A DNA stretch of 42,802 nucleotides from the NCBI RefSeq assembly GCF_001665295.1, contig NZ_LZSE01000086.1, positions 1-42,802 of the forward strand. The letters run 5' to 3'. Shown piece after piece: positions 17,874-26,454 of the stretch. A program made the position numbers and the translations under genes. The notes below the pieces were generated by a model, which did not search any database, was not told the origin of the DNA, and saw nothing but the letters and a program-made list of their open reading frames with translations. How positions within the stretch are numbered: position 1 is the stretch's first letter; the number at the start of each line of letters is the position of its first letter. This DNA comes from Mycobacterium sp. 1554424.7 (GTDB lineage: Bacteria; Actinomycetota; Actinomycetes; Mycobacteriales; Mycobacteriaceae).

Positions 17874-18739
17874 ACCGCATATCCTGGCGTCATCAGGCCG
17901 TCCAGCATGGTCAGGCGGTAGGTAATAAGGCGTCCCGTGGCGGTCCCATGCTTCGCCCGGTGCGCGAGAACCCTGTTGTCCCACAACACAATGTCGCCGA
18001 CTTCGTAGTGCTGAGTGTGGATCAACGGCGAGGCGAACTTGGGATCGAGCTGGCCCGTCGCCGCCACGAGTTCTTGCAGCACTGCTGGATCAAGCACGTT
18101 TCCGTCTTTGTCTTCGACCTTCGTAGTGCCCGAGGCGCAGACGTAGAGGATCTCTTGCCCGGTCTTTGGATGCCGGATGACCGTGGGCCACTGTTTTGGC
18201 GGTGTGGATCGATTGATGTCGTTCCAGACCTCTCCGATCGGCCTGTACACGTCGGTTGGGCGGATCTTGATGTGGCGTCGAGGGTCGTGGGTGGCGAATG
18301 TTCCGCGGGCACGCTCCTGTTGCGCAGCGGGAAGCGACGCCCACGCTTTGTTGAGGTCGATGAAGTAGGTCCCGCGGTCCGGGGCGGGCACGGCGATGGG
18401 TAAGACCATGGAAAAGGCAAACGGCTCAGGCATGAACATGTAATCGATGTGCCAGAACGCACCGGTTCTAGGAACTCCACGGCCTTGCTCGGTGGACGAG
18501 ACGAAGATCTCTGGGTGATCCTCATGGCGATACATGGGCTCGTAGTAGGTGACGATCTGTCCGAGTCTTCTTCCGAGTTGGATGAATTGCTTCGGGGTGG
18601 GGTGGACGTCTTTTAGCACCACGAGCTTGTTGGTATAGACAATTGCGCGGATCTCGTCGCGAGATAGATGGACTAGCTCGTCAGGGTTGACCCCGGTGAC
18701 TTGCGCCCCCAGGCCCTCGCCTTTCACGTTGAGCGCCAT
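17870..18739 (-). CDS. Fe(II)/2-oxoglutarate-dependent oxygenase, isonitrile-forming (Rv0097/ScoE-like)
   Basis: A 289-residue TauD-family non-heme iron enzyme, identical in length to Rv0097. The iron facial triad is clear: H97-x-D99 in FWHIDYMF and distal H260 in NRVLAHRAKHG, with R270 as the likely 2-oxoglutarate-binding arginine. The characterised relatives oxidise a glycine-derived N-substituted fatty acid and decarboxylate it to an isonitrile. A longer open frame runs upstream, but the ATG at 18739 starts the conserved sequence MALNVKGEGLGAQVTG and sits after GCGAGAGCCT. Its stop overlaps the FcoT start by four bases. The 136-bp gap to PPE1 is the largest inside the cluster. Confidence 0.95.
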   Translation of the reverse strand: MALNVKGEGLGAQVTGVNPDELVHLSRDEIRAIVYTNKLVVLKDVHPTPKQFIQLGRRLGQIVTYYEPMYRHEDHPEIFVSSTEQGRGVPRTGAFWHIDYMFMPEPFAFSMVLPIAVPAPDRGTYFIDLNKAWASLPAAQQERARGTFATHDPRRHIKIRPTDVYRPIGEVWNDINRSTPPKQWPTVIRHPKTGQEILYVCASGTTKVEDKDGNVLDPAVLQELVAATGQLDPKFASPLIHTQHYEVGDIVLWDNRVLAHRAKHGTATGRLITYRLTMLDGLMTPGYAV

Positions 18740-18875
18740 AGGCTCTCGCTCCTCACATATATCGTTATTGCTCTGGTCAGCGTGCGAAGCGGTGTGGCGC
18801 TTGCATCGCGCAAATGACACAATCCGTCGGGCAGTCGGATGGAGGGTGCCGGCTCTACAATGGTTGGCAATGCGC

Positions 18876-20318
18876 CTAGAAGTTCTCCCAGGTCGCCCCC
18901 GGCTTTTCGTCGGCGTCCGCTGCCCAGGTAGCGGGGAGCAGAGGAACGCCTTTGCTGGTGCGCTCAGACCAACGTTCGACCATTCCGGCGGGAATGATCG
19001 CGGGAATTGGCGCGGTGCCCGGTAGGCCGATGCGGCCGGCGCGCTCGTTACTCGTTGCGTGGGAAGTGAGTTCGGCGCTGGCCAAAGCATCGGCAGTATC
19101 TCCCAGACGGCCGGTTGCTGCAGGGAGCTCGTCACGGAAACCGCGTGCCGCGGCGTCGATCTTGCCGTGTTGTTTGCGGCGGGCCAGCGGGGGAACGAAA
19201 GCCAGAGCGGTGGTTCCCAAAGTCTCAGCGGCGATTTCATCCAATGAGCTGCTGGCCTTGGGGCCAAATCTCTCTCCCGGCGGCGAAAGGCCAGGCACGG
19301 CGTAGCTGATCGCGGTCGCGGATGGAGGGCCGCTAACCGGCGGTGACGTTGATGTGGTCGGCGTAGGGCTGCTGAATTGTGAAGCCTCGCCGCCGGTCGC
19401 CGTGGCCAGCGCTAGCCCAACATTCATGGTCGCGCTCTCTTCGCGGCCGATGTTGGACTCTGCCAGACCAGGAAGCGGCCTGGCCGAGGGGCCTTTTGGC
19501 CAAGGCATCAGAACGCCCAGGGCGCCCAGCGCGCTGAGCGCTGGAGCAAAAAATGGGAGAAGAAGCAGGGAGTAAGAGGCGTAGTACGGGTACCAGAGAA
19601 CGTCATACATGAATAATGCGATAACGGCGAGTGCAACTACGGTGGCGGGGCTGAGTCCGAGTCTTTCGAAGAACTCTGCGAAATATCGATACGGATGGGC
19701 AATGAAATCGGCGATGTGCCTCAGCAGTTCAGCGACCGGGCTCGGGCGATGGGGGAGTGCACCACGGGTGGTTTCGCCACCCGGCGCAAGAATCGGGGGT
19801 GCTGGTTGGGCGTGAGTTGCTGACATGGCGTTCTCGGTGACGGCCTGGTAAGTGGCCATGGTGTCGGCGGCCTGAACCCACATGCGCAGGTACTCGGCCT
19901 CGTTGACTGCAATGGGGATGCCGTTGATGCCGAAGAAGTTGGTCGCGACGAACAGATCATGAACAGCATGGTTGGTCGCCAGTTCGGTGAGAGTCGGCAT
20001 GGCGGCCACGGCGCTCCAGTAGGCGGCGACGGCCGACTCATGCCGTGCGGCGGTGACCGCGCTATCAATCGCGGCTTGCTCGAGCCAGGCCAGGTAGGGA
20101 CCGTGCGCAGCCAGATATTGTCTGCCACTGGTGCCCTGCCAGCTGCTGGCCTGCAGCTCGACCAGCAACTGGCTCAAGTCGGTGGCCGCGCGAATGTAGT
20201 GACTACTGAGCTCGCGCCACTTTGCAGCGACAGCAACTAACGATCCCGGACCGGGTCCGGCGTTCAGCCCTGCCGAGTGTTCCTCGGGTGGCATAGCCAT
20301 CCAAATCGGTTCTGTCAC
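18876..20318 (-). CDS. PPE family protein, PPE1 (Rv0096) type
   Basis: A 480-residue PPE protein. The N-terminal PPE domain (~1-175) starts MTEPIWMAMPPEEHSAG and contains the WQGT motif (~58-62) and a NFFGINGIPIAVNE block. The rest matches PPE1 in layout: PYRYFAEFFERLGLSP, a hydrophobic segment ending in LWYPYYASYSLLLLPFF, a Pro/Ser/Thr-rich linker, YAVPGLSPPG, and a C-terminus with VPLLPATWAADADE. PPE1 heads the INLP operon in M. tuberculosis too; a role in moving the lipopeptide or metal is suspected but unproven. Start: GTG at 20318 after GAGGGG; an in-frame ATG at 20300 is an alternative. It is divergent from the methyltransferase gene, with 416 bp between them. Confidence 0.93.
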   Translation of the reverse strand: MTEPIWMAMPPEEHSAGLNAGPGPGSLVAVAAKWRELSSHYIRAATDLSQLLVELQASSWQGTSGRQYLAAHGPYLAWLEQAAIDSAVTAARHESAVAAYWSAVAAMPTLTELATNHAVHDLFVATNFFGINGIPIAVNEAEYLRMWVQAADTMATYQAVTENAMSATHAQPAPPILAPGGETTRGALPHRPSPVAELLRHIADFIAHPYRYFAEFFERLGLSPATVVALAVIALFMYDVLWYPYYASYSLLLLPFFAPALSALGALGVLMPWPKGPSARPLPGLAESNIGREESATMNVGLALATATGGEASQFSSPTPTTSTSPPVSGPPSATAISYAVPGLSPPGERFGPKASSSLDEIAAETLGTTALAFVPPLARRKQHGKIDAAARGFRDELPAATGRLGDTADALASAELTSHATSNERAGRIGLPGTAPIPAIIPAGMVERWSERTSKGVPLLPATWAADADEKPGATWENF

Positions 20319-20734
20319 AGCTTAACCCCTCATGTAGGCACAAAGTGCGGGCGCTCACAATGGCTGACCTTGATGTGTTAGTCGACCAGCCCGACGGGAA
20401 AGTTCCCTTCGCGCAGGAAAATAGGTCGGATCGTGCTCGGCACTCAGTCTTTTGACGGAGCCCGAACGTACCTTTGTCAAAATCCATGGCCCGCGGATCG
20501 TTCTGCGCGTGTGGATGGCGCCGTAGGCGTCGGACCACTAGTTTGCAATGAATCGGGCTGACTTGGCCATCGCCCGTGGCGGGTCGGCGCCCAGACAGGT
20601 TCTGTATTGTCACGTTCATCGCCCCTTTACGGGTCGAACTATGCTGAACGGGTTGCTGATTGACCCATCCGTGCCGACGATCATCTGTGCCTCGGACTAT
20701 CCAAGAGCTCTGATTTGAGATAGGAGTTGCCTCT
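20319..20734. other. Divergent intergenic region between PPE1 and the methyltransferase
   Basis: 416 bp without a convincing gene. It must hold the promoters of the INLP operon (leftward) and the methyltransferase (rightward). A TATGCT at 20640-20645 could be a -10 for the methyltransferase, but no matching -35 at proper spacing is evident. The EspA promoter cassette is not present here. Confidence 0.6.
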
Positions 20735-21544
20735 ATGCCAATCATCGACGCCCGTCATCTCACCGGCGTATCCGAAACCGCTCTCCTCACCCTGCACCAG
20801 CGAGCGACGGAGGCCTCCCGCCCCGACGGCATCATCAACGACCCCATGGCCATCGCCTTGCGTGACAGCCTTGACTACGACTACCACCACTTTGGCCGTA
20901 CACATCAAGCTACGGCCCTGCGCGCCTTGGCATTTGATAGCGCAACGCGCGAGTATCTCGATACGCATCCCCGCGCCACCGTGGTCGCGCTGGCGGAGGG
21001 ACTGCAGACCAGCTTCTGGCGCCTCGACAACGGCGAGCTTCGGTGGATTTCTGTAGACCTTGAGCCAATCGTCTCGCTGCGCCGGCAACTGCTCCCGCCA
21101 TCGGAACGCTTGCACTACTGCGCCCAGTCTGCGCTCGTCTACTCCTGGATGGAGCAGGTCGACGACACCAACGGTGTGTTGATAACCGCCGAAGGCCTGT
21201 TCCAGTACCTGCAAGACAATGCGGTATTCGACTTGATCGCGGCCTGTGCCAAACGATTTCCCGGTGGCCGATTGCTGTTCGACAGCATCCCGTGGTTGTT
21301 GAGTGAGTACTCGACACGACGTGGTTTCAAGCTCAGTAAGCATTACACGGCCCCCCCAATGCCGTTCTGGTTCACCGCCAACCGGTACGACGAACTGCGT
21401 ACTATCGCCGGCATCAGCGGGGTGAGTGAGCGCCCGGCGCCAATCGGACGCGGCAAGTTGTGGCGGCGCGCTGTCCCGCTGGCCTACGGGCTGCGTCAGC
21501 TCGACAGGCTGCGAGCGCCGGTTAGCCTCATCGAGTTCGGTTGA
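20735..21544 (+). CDS. TcmP/LCM-type class I SAM-dependent methyltransferase
   Basis: A 269-residue methyltransferase of the leucine carboxyl methyltransferase/TcmP family (PF04072 type), which O-methylates carboxylates or hydroxyls of small molecules and polyketides. The SAM-binding region is VVALAEGLQTSFWR (83-96) with the acidic follow-up SVDLEP (106-111) and a later EGLFQYL segment (~152), in the family's usual order. Start ATG 20735 follows TAGGAG by nine bases. Its position beside PPE1 makes it a candidate tailoring enzyme for the lipopeptide, but it is transcribed away from the cluster and is not part of the six-gene core known from M. tuberculosis. Confidence 0.88.
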   Translation: MPIIDARHLTGVSETALLTLHQRATEASRPDGIINDPMAIALRDSLDYDYHHFGRTHQATALRALAFDSATREYLDTHPRATVVALAEGLQTSFWRLDNGELRWISVDLEPIVSLRRQLLPPSERLHYCAQSALVYSWMEQVDDTNGVLITAEGLFQYLQDNAVFDLIAACAKRFPGGRLLFDSIPWLLSEYSTRRGFKLSKHYTAPPMPFWFTANRYDELRTIAGISGVSERPAPIGRGKLWRRAVPLAYGLRQLDRLRAPVSLIEFG

Positions 21545-22133
21545 TGTGCAGGAGCGTTGGTCAACGCTCGGCATCCAGGAGATGTACTCCGCCTGGCGCG
21601 GGCGGGCGACGATCAGGGCCTCCGGCTTGTCGGGCAGTATCCAGCATCCTGCGACCCGTTGTGCGGTGATTTGCGGTCCCAGCCGGGAGGTAGCTAATCC
21701 GCGTGGTCTCCGAGCGCGCGCAATGGGTGCGCCCATGGAGATGGCCCGCGCAACCCGATGGTGCAGATGCCGTGAGCGGCGCGAGAATGAACTGCGACAT
21801 GTTATCTTGCCGCCGACGCCGATACCGAAAAGTGGCAACAGTAGTCGGGCTACCGGGGTGGCTCCGGACTGCAAGAAGAACAGCTGCACCGCCGCCGCCA
21901 CGCCGGGGCGCCGGATGGCGTGCCGTAGACGCGGTGCCCTAGGCAATCGGAGATGCATGTAGTGCCGAACGCACCACACCTGCATACCTTACAGCCACCA
22001 ATATGACCGAGTGCCGTATCGAGCTGTCGCTGGATACTTCCATAACTGGCTGAGTCGTAGACACGAGCCCAATGTAATGCGCTGTGGTTCAGAGTGTATC
22101 GACCTACGGTTGTCTTCGGGAGCTGAAACCTGA

Positions 22134-22149
22134 TCCCCCGATCGGGGGA
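22134..22149. repeat. Perfect 16-bp palindrome
   Basis: TCCCCCGATCGGGGGA reads the same on both strands. It is in non-coding DNA about 500 bp upstream of EspA-like copy A. A related palindrome, CCTCCGATCGGAGG, lies upstream of copy G. Confidence 0.7.
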
Positions 22150-22576
22150 GACCTGCCTTGGGGCAGTCCATCGCCTCGCCGAGCGAATACCTGACGGCAT
22201 GCATGTATCTGGATGCGCGAATGATCGTCAGGTATGAACCAGAATCGCAACAGTTCTTTTTCCGCTGCCACCGTCACCATGCTGCGGCCCTCCGGTCGCC
22301 GACCTGGCCATCGATCTGCGCACGTACGAAGCGCAACCGCGACACAGTCGAGCAGGCGAGCACGAACATCGAAGACGATGCTTGATCGTTGGTCATGTCC
22401 GTGGACTTCACCTGCCGGTGTTGCCGAATTTGGCTACGGTGGGGTGATTCTCAATGCCGCGGTGCTCGCCGACTGAGCGCGCCTCTGTTGAGGTCCGACT
22501 GCACGACGAATCCGAGTACCCCGGCGGCGACGATAGGTCGAAGCGCCGAGCAGGTCAGCTGACTGACAGCGCTGTA

Positions 22577-22596
22577 GCACCGTGACGCCACGGTGC
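22577..22596. terminator. Hairpin, possible terminator
   Basis: GCACCGTG (22577-22584) and CACGGTGC (22589-22596) are perfect 8-bp arms around a 4-nt loop. No T-run follows; many mycobacterial terminators lack one. It ends 55 bp upstream of promoter cassette A. Confidence 0.5.
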
Positions 22597-22650
22597 GTCG
22601 GGCATTCGATCGTGGGCCAGCATTTACCCTGCCCTCCAAAATGCCGAGCA

Positions 22651-22710
22651 GTTAAGTCCCTGGCTGCCAGGGTCATTCGTGCACCAACCGCAATGTTTCG
22701 CTGTTAGTCT
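22651..22710 (+). promoter_or_regulatory. EspA-array promoter cassette, copy A
   Basis: Shares CTGGCTGCCAGG, ATTCGTGCA and a downstream core with the other cassettes. -35-like CCAACC (22684-22689), 15-bp spacer, -10 TAGTCT (22705-22710). It is the only cassette with a 15-bp spacer; the others have 16. The gene start is 62 bp downstream of the -10. Confidence 0.7.
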
Positions 22711-22771
22711 TCCTAGACGGCTTACCTGCCGCGGAAGTTCAGCGCCGCAACGGTACAGATCTAGGAGTCGG

Positions 22772-23608
22772 GTGACGATATTTGCGGATGCCGCAAGGCT
22801 GCTCGCCAGCTTGGCCGGCCTAAGCCAACAATTCAGCGGTTCCAACGGCCTTCAAGTCGATTTCGGGAGCGGCCAAGAACTCGGGGCCAGCGCGACAAGT
22901 ATGTGCGCAGACGGGTTTACTCCTGCGGCGACCACTGGCGTCTCTTCGATCCTTCCTAAGGTCCTGGAAACTAGGTCTCTTCAACAACTCGTGCAACTAA
23001 GTGGTGCAGCAGGGGGTGTTGGAGGTGAGAAGAGTCCTATCCATAGGGCGCTAAAGGCCGGCGATCTCATCCTGTGGGTTCTCACCGTCGTCGACCTGCT
23101 GGAGCTCACGACGGGATTTGGACCGCCGGAGGGAGGCAATGAGTTTGAAAGGGGTTCGCAGCAATTCAGCGCCCTGTCTGAGCAGCTGAGGGTGGCCTTG
23201 CCGGACGACCGCTGGCAGGGTGCGGCGTCGCAGGCGTACGCCGAGCTGGACGCAACACTAGCCAATGTTTCGCAGTCGATGGCGCAGCTGGACCTTCGGT
23301 TGGCCGCCCTCATTCATGATCAGGCCGACTGGGTCACCCATATCCGCTTGGCTTTTGGGGTATTAAAGGATTTCGTTATCGCGGCATACCTCATCGAGAC
23401 AGCGATGATATTTCTAAGTCCAGCCGCGGCGAGGGTTTTCGCTTATGCAGTTTGCGGGCTAGGGCTCGCAGCTGCCGTCGGTATGCTTTGCACCTTGGGC
23501 TACTTCTCGTATGAAAACGCCCAACAAGCCAACGATTTGGCGAACCAATACGCGCAGCTATCCCGGGGGCCGGTGCCTGGGGGACCCCTGGACTCCGGCG
23601 CGGCGTAG
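22772..23608 (+). CDS. EspA-like ESX-1 secretion-associated protein, copy A (tail missing)
   Basis: A 278-residue member of the array family. The N-terminal module (ARLLASLAGLSQQFSG, then VDFGSGQELGAS) is followed by the EspA-like region: GFGPPEGGNEF, ALPDDRWQGAASQAYAELD with the WxG turn and a YxxxD motif (YAELD), then LIHDQADWVTHIRLAFG, and two hydrophobic segments ending GYFSYENAQQ. In EspA the equivalent region reads GDGWLGSAADKYA...LIHDQANAVQ, so the relationship is clear. EspA is an ESX-1-dependent secreted protein needed for virulence. Start GTG 22772 is preceded by AGGAGTCGG. The protein stops after VPGGPLDSGAA, so the Ala/Glu-rich tail of the full copies is absent, and none is found before the next cassette. 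Confidence 0.85.
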   Translation: MTIFADAARLLASLAGLSQQFSGSNGLQVDFGSGQELGASATSMCADGFTPAATTGVSSILPKVLETRSLQQLVQLSGAAGGVGGEKSPIHRALKAGDLILWVLTVVDLLELTTGFGPPEGGNEFERGSQQFSALSEQLRVALPDDRWQGAASQAYAELDATLANVSQSMAQLDLRLAALIHDQADWVTHIRLAFGVLKDFVIAAYLIETAMIFLSPAAARVFAYAVCGLGLAAAVGMLCTLGYFSYENAQQANDLANQYAQLSRGPVPGGPLDSGAA

Positions 23609-23825
23609 CCGCCTTCGCCCGAACGACCGGCCTGTCAAGCTCCGGGATCGCTTCGACGCAATGGCCAAACCGGCATTGACGGCGCGGAAATGCCCACCCG
23701 ACAGCACGGTTGGTGACCACTCGTCAGTTGCGCACACCACGGACACCAACCCCCGGGTAACGCGACGTGCCGGGCACGTCGCCCGGCAAGCGACACTCAC
23801 CCGTCACACTGCCCACGCCCAGCGT

Positions 23826-23888
23826 GTCAAACGCGTTGGTGACCGTGGAAAATTCCTGCACTGACCCCGGTCAAGCTGGCGTTAGCAT
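23826..23888 (+). promoter_or_regulatory. EspA-array promoter cassette, copy B
   Basis: Contains GTTGGTGACCG, AAAATTCCTGCA, then -35-like CTGACC (23861-23866), 16-bp spacer and -10 TAGCAT (23883-23888). It is about 100 bp upstream of the divergent EspA-like gene B, showing that the cassette also drives a gene lacking the array's usual N-terminal module. Confidence 0.75.
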
Positions 23889-23990
23889 TGCACAAACGGC
23901 TACACACGGGTACGCAGGATGCCGCCCGCGCAGGCAAATCAGGTCATCATCGACTTTGGGGACCTCTGGACCTAAGGAGCATAGAATCCC

Positions 23991-25259
23991 ATGACAGCGC
24001 CGGGGTGGGTCGAGGAGCCAATCAAGTCGTACGAAATAACGAAGAACGGTCGAATCCAAGAGACCACAAATCAAATAAAGCAGTTCGATTACAAAAGCCC
24101 TACCGTCGATTCGCAAGGGCAAGTCAGGCCGACCGAACCGGGACGAAGTCAGCCTAAGAAGCTTAAGAAGCCTATCGAGACCTATGCGCCCAGCGCGATC
24201 ATCCTCAGCACCATAGAAGTCCTCGTGCTCTTGCAGGAGTTGGCTGGGCTGTCGCTACCCTTTGGTGCGTCGGCGTGGAAGGGATCATCCACCTACCCCT
24301 ACCCGGGGGATTGCTTCCAGGACGCTTCGCCACACTTCACGGAAGCCGCCGCGCTGCTGCACCAGGCCTGCGCGCCAGGCTGGCAAGGTGAGGCGGCGGA
24401 TAGCTACCGCAGCGCCACATCGACACTTATCACTCAGGCCCAGACGATGGCCGACCTCCACCGCGAGATGAAAAATTTGGTGAAACATCACGCCGAGGTT
24501 GTCAGCAGAACACAGTTCGGGATAGGGATAGAGCAGGATGCCCTCATAGCGGTGCTTCCCGTTGTCATTGCCAAGCAGTCCGTGCTGCACACCTTGCCCT
24601 TGGCGTGGCAAATTGCCATTGCGGCCGCCACGATCACATTAACCGCTGCTTTGAGCCTGCTTGGCTGGTGTCTGGGCACCTCGATACAAACCAAACAGGC
24701 GGTGGACGGGCTTGCCTACGATGACGTGATCGCGGCTTCCCAGGCGGTGATCGATGCGTACGCGCCAGCTGCGTTCCCTGTGCCGCAATCTAGCCAATCG
24801 GCTGCTTCGGATGGCGAGCAGGTCTGGGGCAGCGTGTCCGAGTCCTCAGGGGGCTCGGGTACGCCGTCGGCGGCCTCTACACCCGACACGGCTCGCGGTT
24901 CGGGCCCCACTCCGCTCGATGCGCCCAGCGCTGAGCATCAACGGTTGGGGCGTGACTCATCGCCGGGCGTGGTGACAGCGGACCAGGCTGAGCTCGTGAC
25001 GCCGTCGTCGCCGATGCCCACCCTGGCTCAGGTGAGCCAACCGTCAGGACAAGCCGCACACCCCTCCGGCAACCTCACCGCGCCCGGCAGCCGTCATAAC
25101 CCACAGGACCAGCAGGGTGCCCCCGAAGACGCGGTCCGCGCCGGTGATAGCGACGACATTGCGGCGGGCTCAGCAACAGCGGGCGCCGAACGCGCACCCA
25201 TCGACATCTCGGCAGCCGGCCCCCAACAGGCGCCGGCTTCGACATCAGCGCCGGCGTAG
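23991..25259 (+). CDS. EspA/EspE-like secretion-associated protein, divergent copy B
   Basis: A 422-residue protein with a charged N-terminus (1-65), a hydrophobic region and the EspA-type WQG turn at 131-133 (CAPGWQGEAADSYRSA), followed by a helical segment, about two hydrophobic segments (~180-225), a Ser/Pro/Ala-rich tail and the family end motifs MPTLAQVSQPSGQAA and AERAPIDISAAG. That last motif closely resembles the ends of EspE (AERAPIDAG) and EspA (AERAPVEA) as I recall them. It lacks the N-terminal module of the other copies and the Asp of YxxxD. Start ATG 23991 follows AAGGAGC. The EspC-like gene begins 63 bp downstream, an espA-espC arrangement. It is probably secreted through ESX-1 with that partner. 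Confidence 0.85.
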   Translation: MTAPGWVEEPIKSYEITKNGRIQETTNQIKQFDYKSPTVDSQGQVRPTEPGRSQPKKLKKPIETYAPSAIILSTIEVLVLLQELAGLSLPFGASAWKGSSTYPYPGDCFQDASPHFTEAAALLHQACAPGWQGEAADSYRSATSTLITQAQTMADLHREMKNLVKHHAEVVSRTQFGIGIEQDALIAVLPVVIAKQSVLHTLPLAWQIAIAAATITLTAALSLLGWCLGTSIQTKQAVDGLAYDDVIAASQAVIDAYAPAAFPVPQSSQSAASDGEQVWGSVSESSGGSGTPSAASTPDTARGSGPTPLDAPSAEHQRLGRDSSPGVVTADQAELVTPSSPMPTLAQVSQPSGQAAHPSGNLTAPGSRHNPQDQQGAPEDAVRAGDSDDIAAGSATAGAERAPIDISAAGPQQAPASTSAPA

Positions 25260-25322
25260 GCGCGGCGATAACCGCGGCACGCCACCGGCGCAGCACGCTA
25301 CCGATCAACCGAAGGAGAATTC

Positions 25323-25649
25323 ATGTCAGGTGTCACCGTCGACCCAGAGGAGCTCAAGCAAGCCGCTGACTATCAGAAGCAAGCAGCCGCCGAAGCCGAC
25401 AAGGGAGTACAGGCCACCTCAAACGTCGACCTTTGCGCCAAGCTCTATGAAACCCACGGTCCAATCAGCGGCCCGTCCAACGACGCAACAGACCGACAGG
25501 CAGGCGTCAGCGAACAAGCGGGCCGCACTCTACAACAGGCCTGCCTCACGCTCTCTGCAGCCTTGACCACAGCCGCGGGCACCTACACGGGGACCGACTC
25601 GAACTCTGCGGAGAACCTCGACAACCAAATGCCAAGCGGATCAATATGA
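25323..25649 (+). CDS. EspC/EspF-like type VII secretion target
   Basis: A 108-residue protein of the EspC family (DUF2580/T7SS_ESX_EspC). The central ETHGPISGPSNDATDRQ matches the EspC segment ITHGPYCSQFNDTLNVY, and the C-terminus carries AAGTYTGTDSNSAENLD, where Y88TGTD92 fits the YxxxD/E general secretion motif of ESX substrates. EspC in M. tuberculosis is encoded with EspA and EspD, is secreted by ESX-1 and is reported to form surface filaments. Start ATG 25323 follows GAAGGAGAATTC. No EspD-like gene follows; the downstream DNA holds IS21 debris. Likely co-transcribed with copy B from cassette B. Confidence 0.9.
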   Translation: MSGVTVDPEELKQAADYQKQAAAEADKGVQATSNVDLCAKLYETHGPISGPSNDATDRQAGVSEQAGRTLQQACLTLSAALTTAAGTYTGTDSNSAENLDNQMPSGSI

Positions 25650-25850
25650 TCCCTATCTTGCACAAACGTTGCCAACTGCAGTCGTCGGGGACGCGCCGCG
25701 GCGCGATACCAGCCGGCTGCCGAGCCGCCGCGCTGATCGAGGCAACTGGGGTCCCCTGGGGTTGGCGACACGATGCGTCAGCAGACTAGCCCAGATCGCC
25801 ATCCGCGACCGGCAGTCCTATCCCGCGTCGTTGCCCGCTGAGGGCGTCTG

Positions 25851-26040
25851 GATCTGCTACTGCTTGGTGACGTCGGCTACGCCCGAATCGACCCGCGCAG
25901 AGCCGAATTGCTGTTCCAGACCATCACCGAACGCGAGGAACGAGCCAGCATCGGGCTGGCGAGCAACCTCCCGTTCAGCCAATGGGGAGCGGTGTTTCCT
26001 GACCCGCGACTGGTCACCGCGACCCTTGACCCAGCTTCTT
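25851..26040 (+). mobile_element. IS21-family IstB helper gene remnant
   Basis: One frame reads LLLLGDVGYARIDPRRAELL, then FQTITEREERASIGLASN and PFSQWGAVFPDPRLVTATLD. This is the core of IstB ATPases (Walker B LLLxDDLGYxPLD, then ELLFQxxxxRYExxSxxxTSN, FxxWxxxFxDxxLAxAxLDR). The Walker B acidic pair is changed to GD. The upstream Walker A half and the IstA transposase are missing, and the frame decays after LDP. It sits just past the EspC-like gene where espD might be expected. Confidence 0.8.
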
Positions 26041-26308
26041 CAACCTGCTGCAGCCGAACGTCCTGCACCGCCGCCGCTAAGACACCCGCGAACAGCTGCG
26101 CACCGGATCCTCGCCTGGATCGAACACCTACCACGGCGCCCGACCCCCCGATCGCTCCTGACCCATTGACCCCCATCGAATACCAAGCAACCATGACCAC
26201 ACCGGCCCAACGGGCCGCGTGACTGCAACTGTCAGCCGTTCATACAGCCGACGCGATGAAGATCGGCAGTAGACGCTCGAACCCGAGTGAATTGCGGCAA
26301 GCCGCGCT

Positions 26309-26324
26309 TCCTCCAAACGGAGGA
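26309..26324. terminator. Short hairpin TCCTCC...GGAGGA
   Basis: TCCTCC (26309-26314) pairs with GGAGGA (26319-26324) around AAAC. It lies in gene-free DNA after the IS21 remnant. It may be a weak terminator; there is no T-run. Confidence 0.35.
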
Positions 26325-26454
26325 GATCGTCTCAGCTGCCAATTCCGTCATTTAACGGAGCGACAGCAGCCCGTCTCGACGGGATAGTGGTCGGTGAGCC
26401 TTTCATTGGCAACGCTATTCGCTGGAAGTCACTGCGACTAAGAAAGCACCGCAC

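Larger units (their letters stand above)
21545..22650. other. Long intergenic region with palindromes, no convincing gene
   Basis: 1.1 kb between the methyltransferase and the first EspA-like unit. Several frames are open on both strands, but none has a good ribosome binding site or a recognisable product. The visible structure is a perfect 16-bp palindrome (22134-22149) and a strong hairpin (22577-22596). Confidence 0.6.

Noticed and set aside
18740-19267. Upstream extension of the oxygenase frame into PPE1
   Set aside because: The extra residues lie antisense-independent but inside the PPE1 gene in another frame; the ATG at 18739 gives exactly the 289-residue family length.
20203-20745. 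180-codon minus-strand frame overlapping the PPE1 start
   Set aside because: It overlaps the conserved PPE N-terminus in another frame, and its composition (Arg, Cys, Ser) does not look like a real protein.
20681-21985. 434-codon minus-strand frame across the methyltransferase
   Set aside because: The plus-strand methyltransferase has family motifs and a ribosome binding site. The antisense frame has neither.
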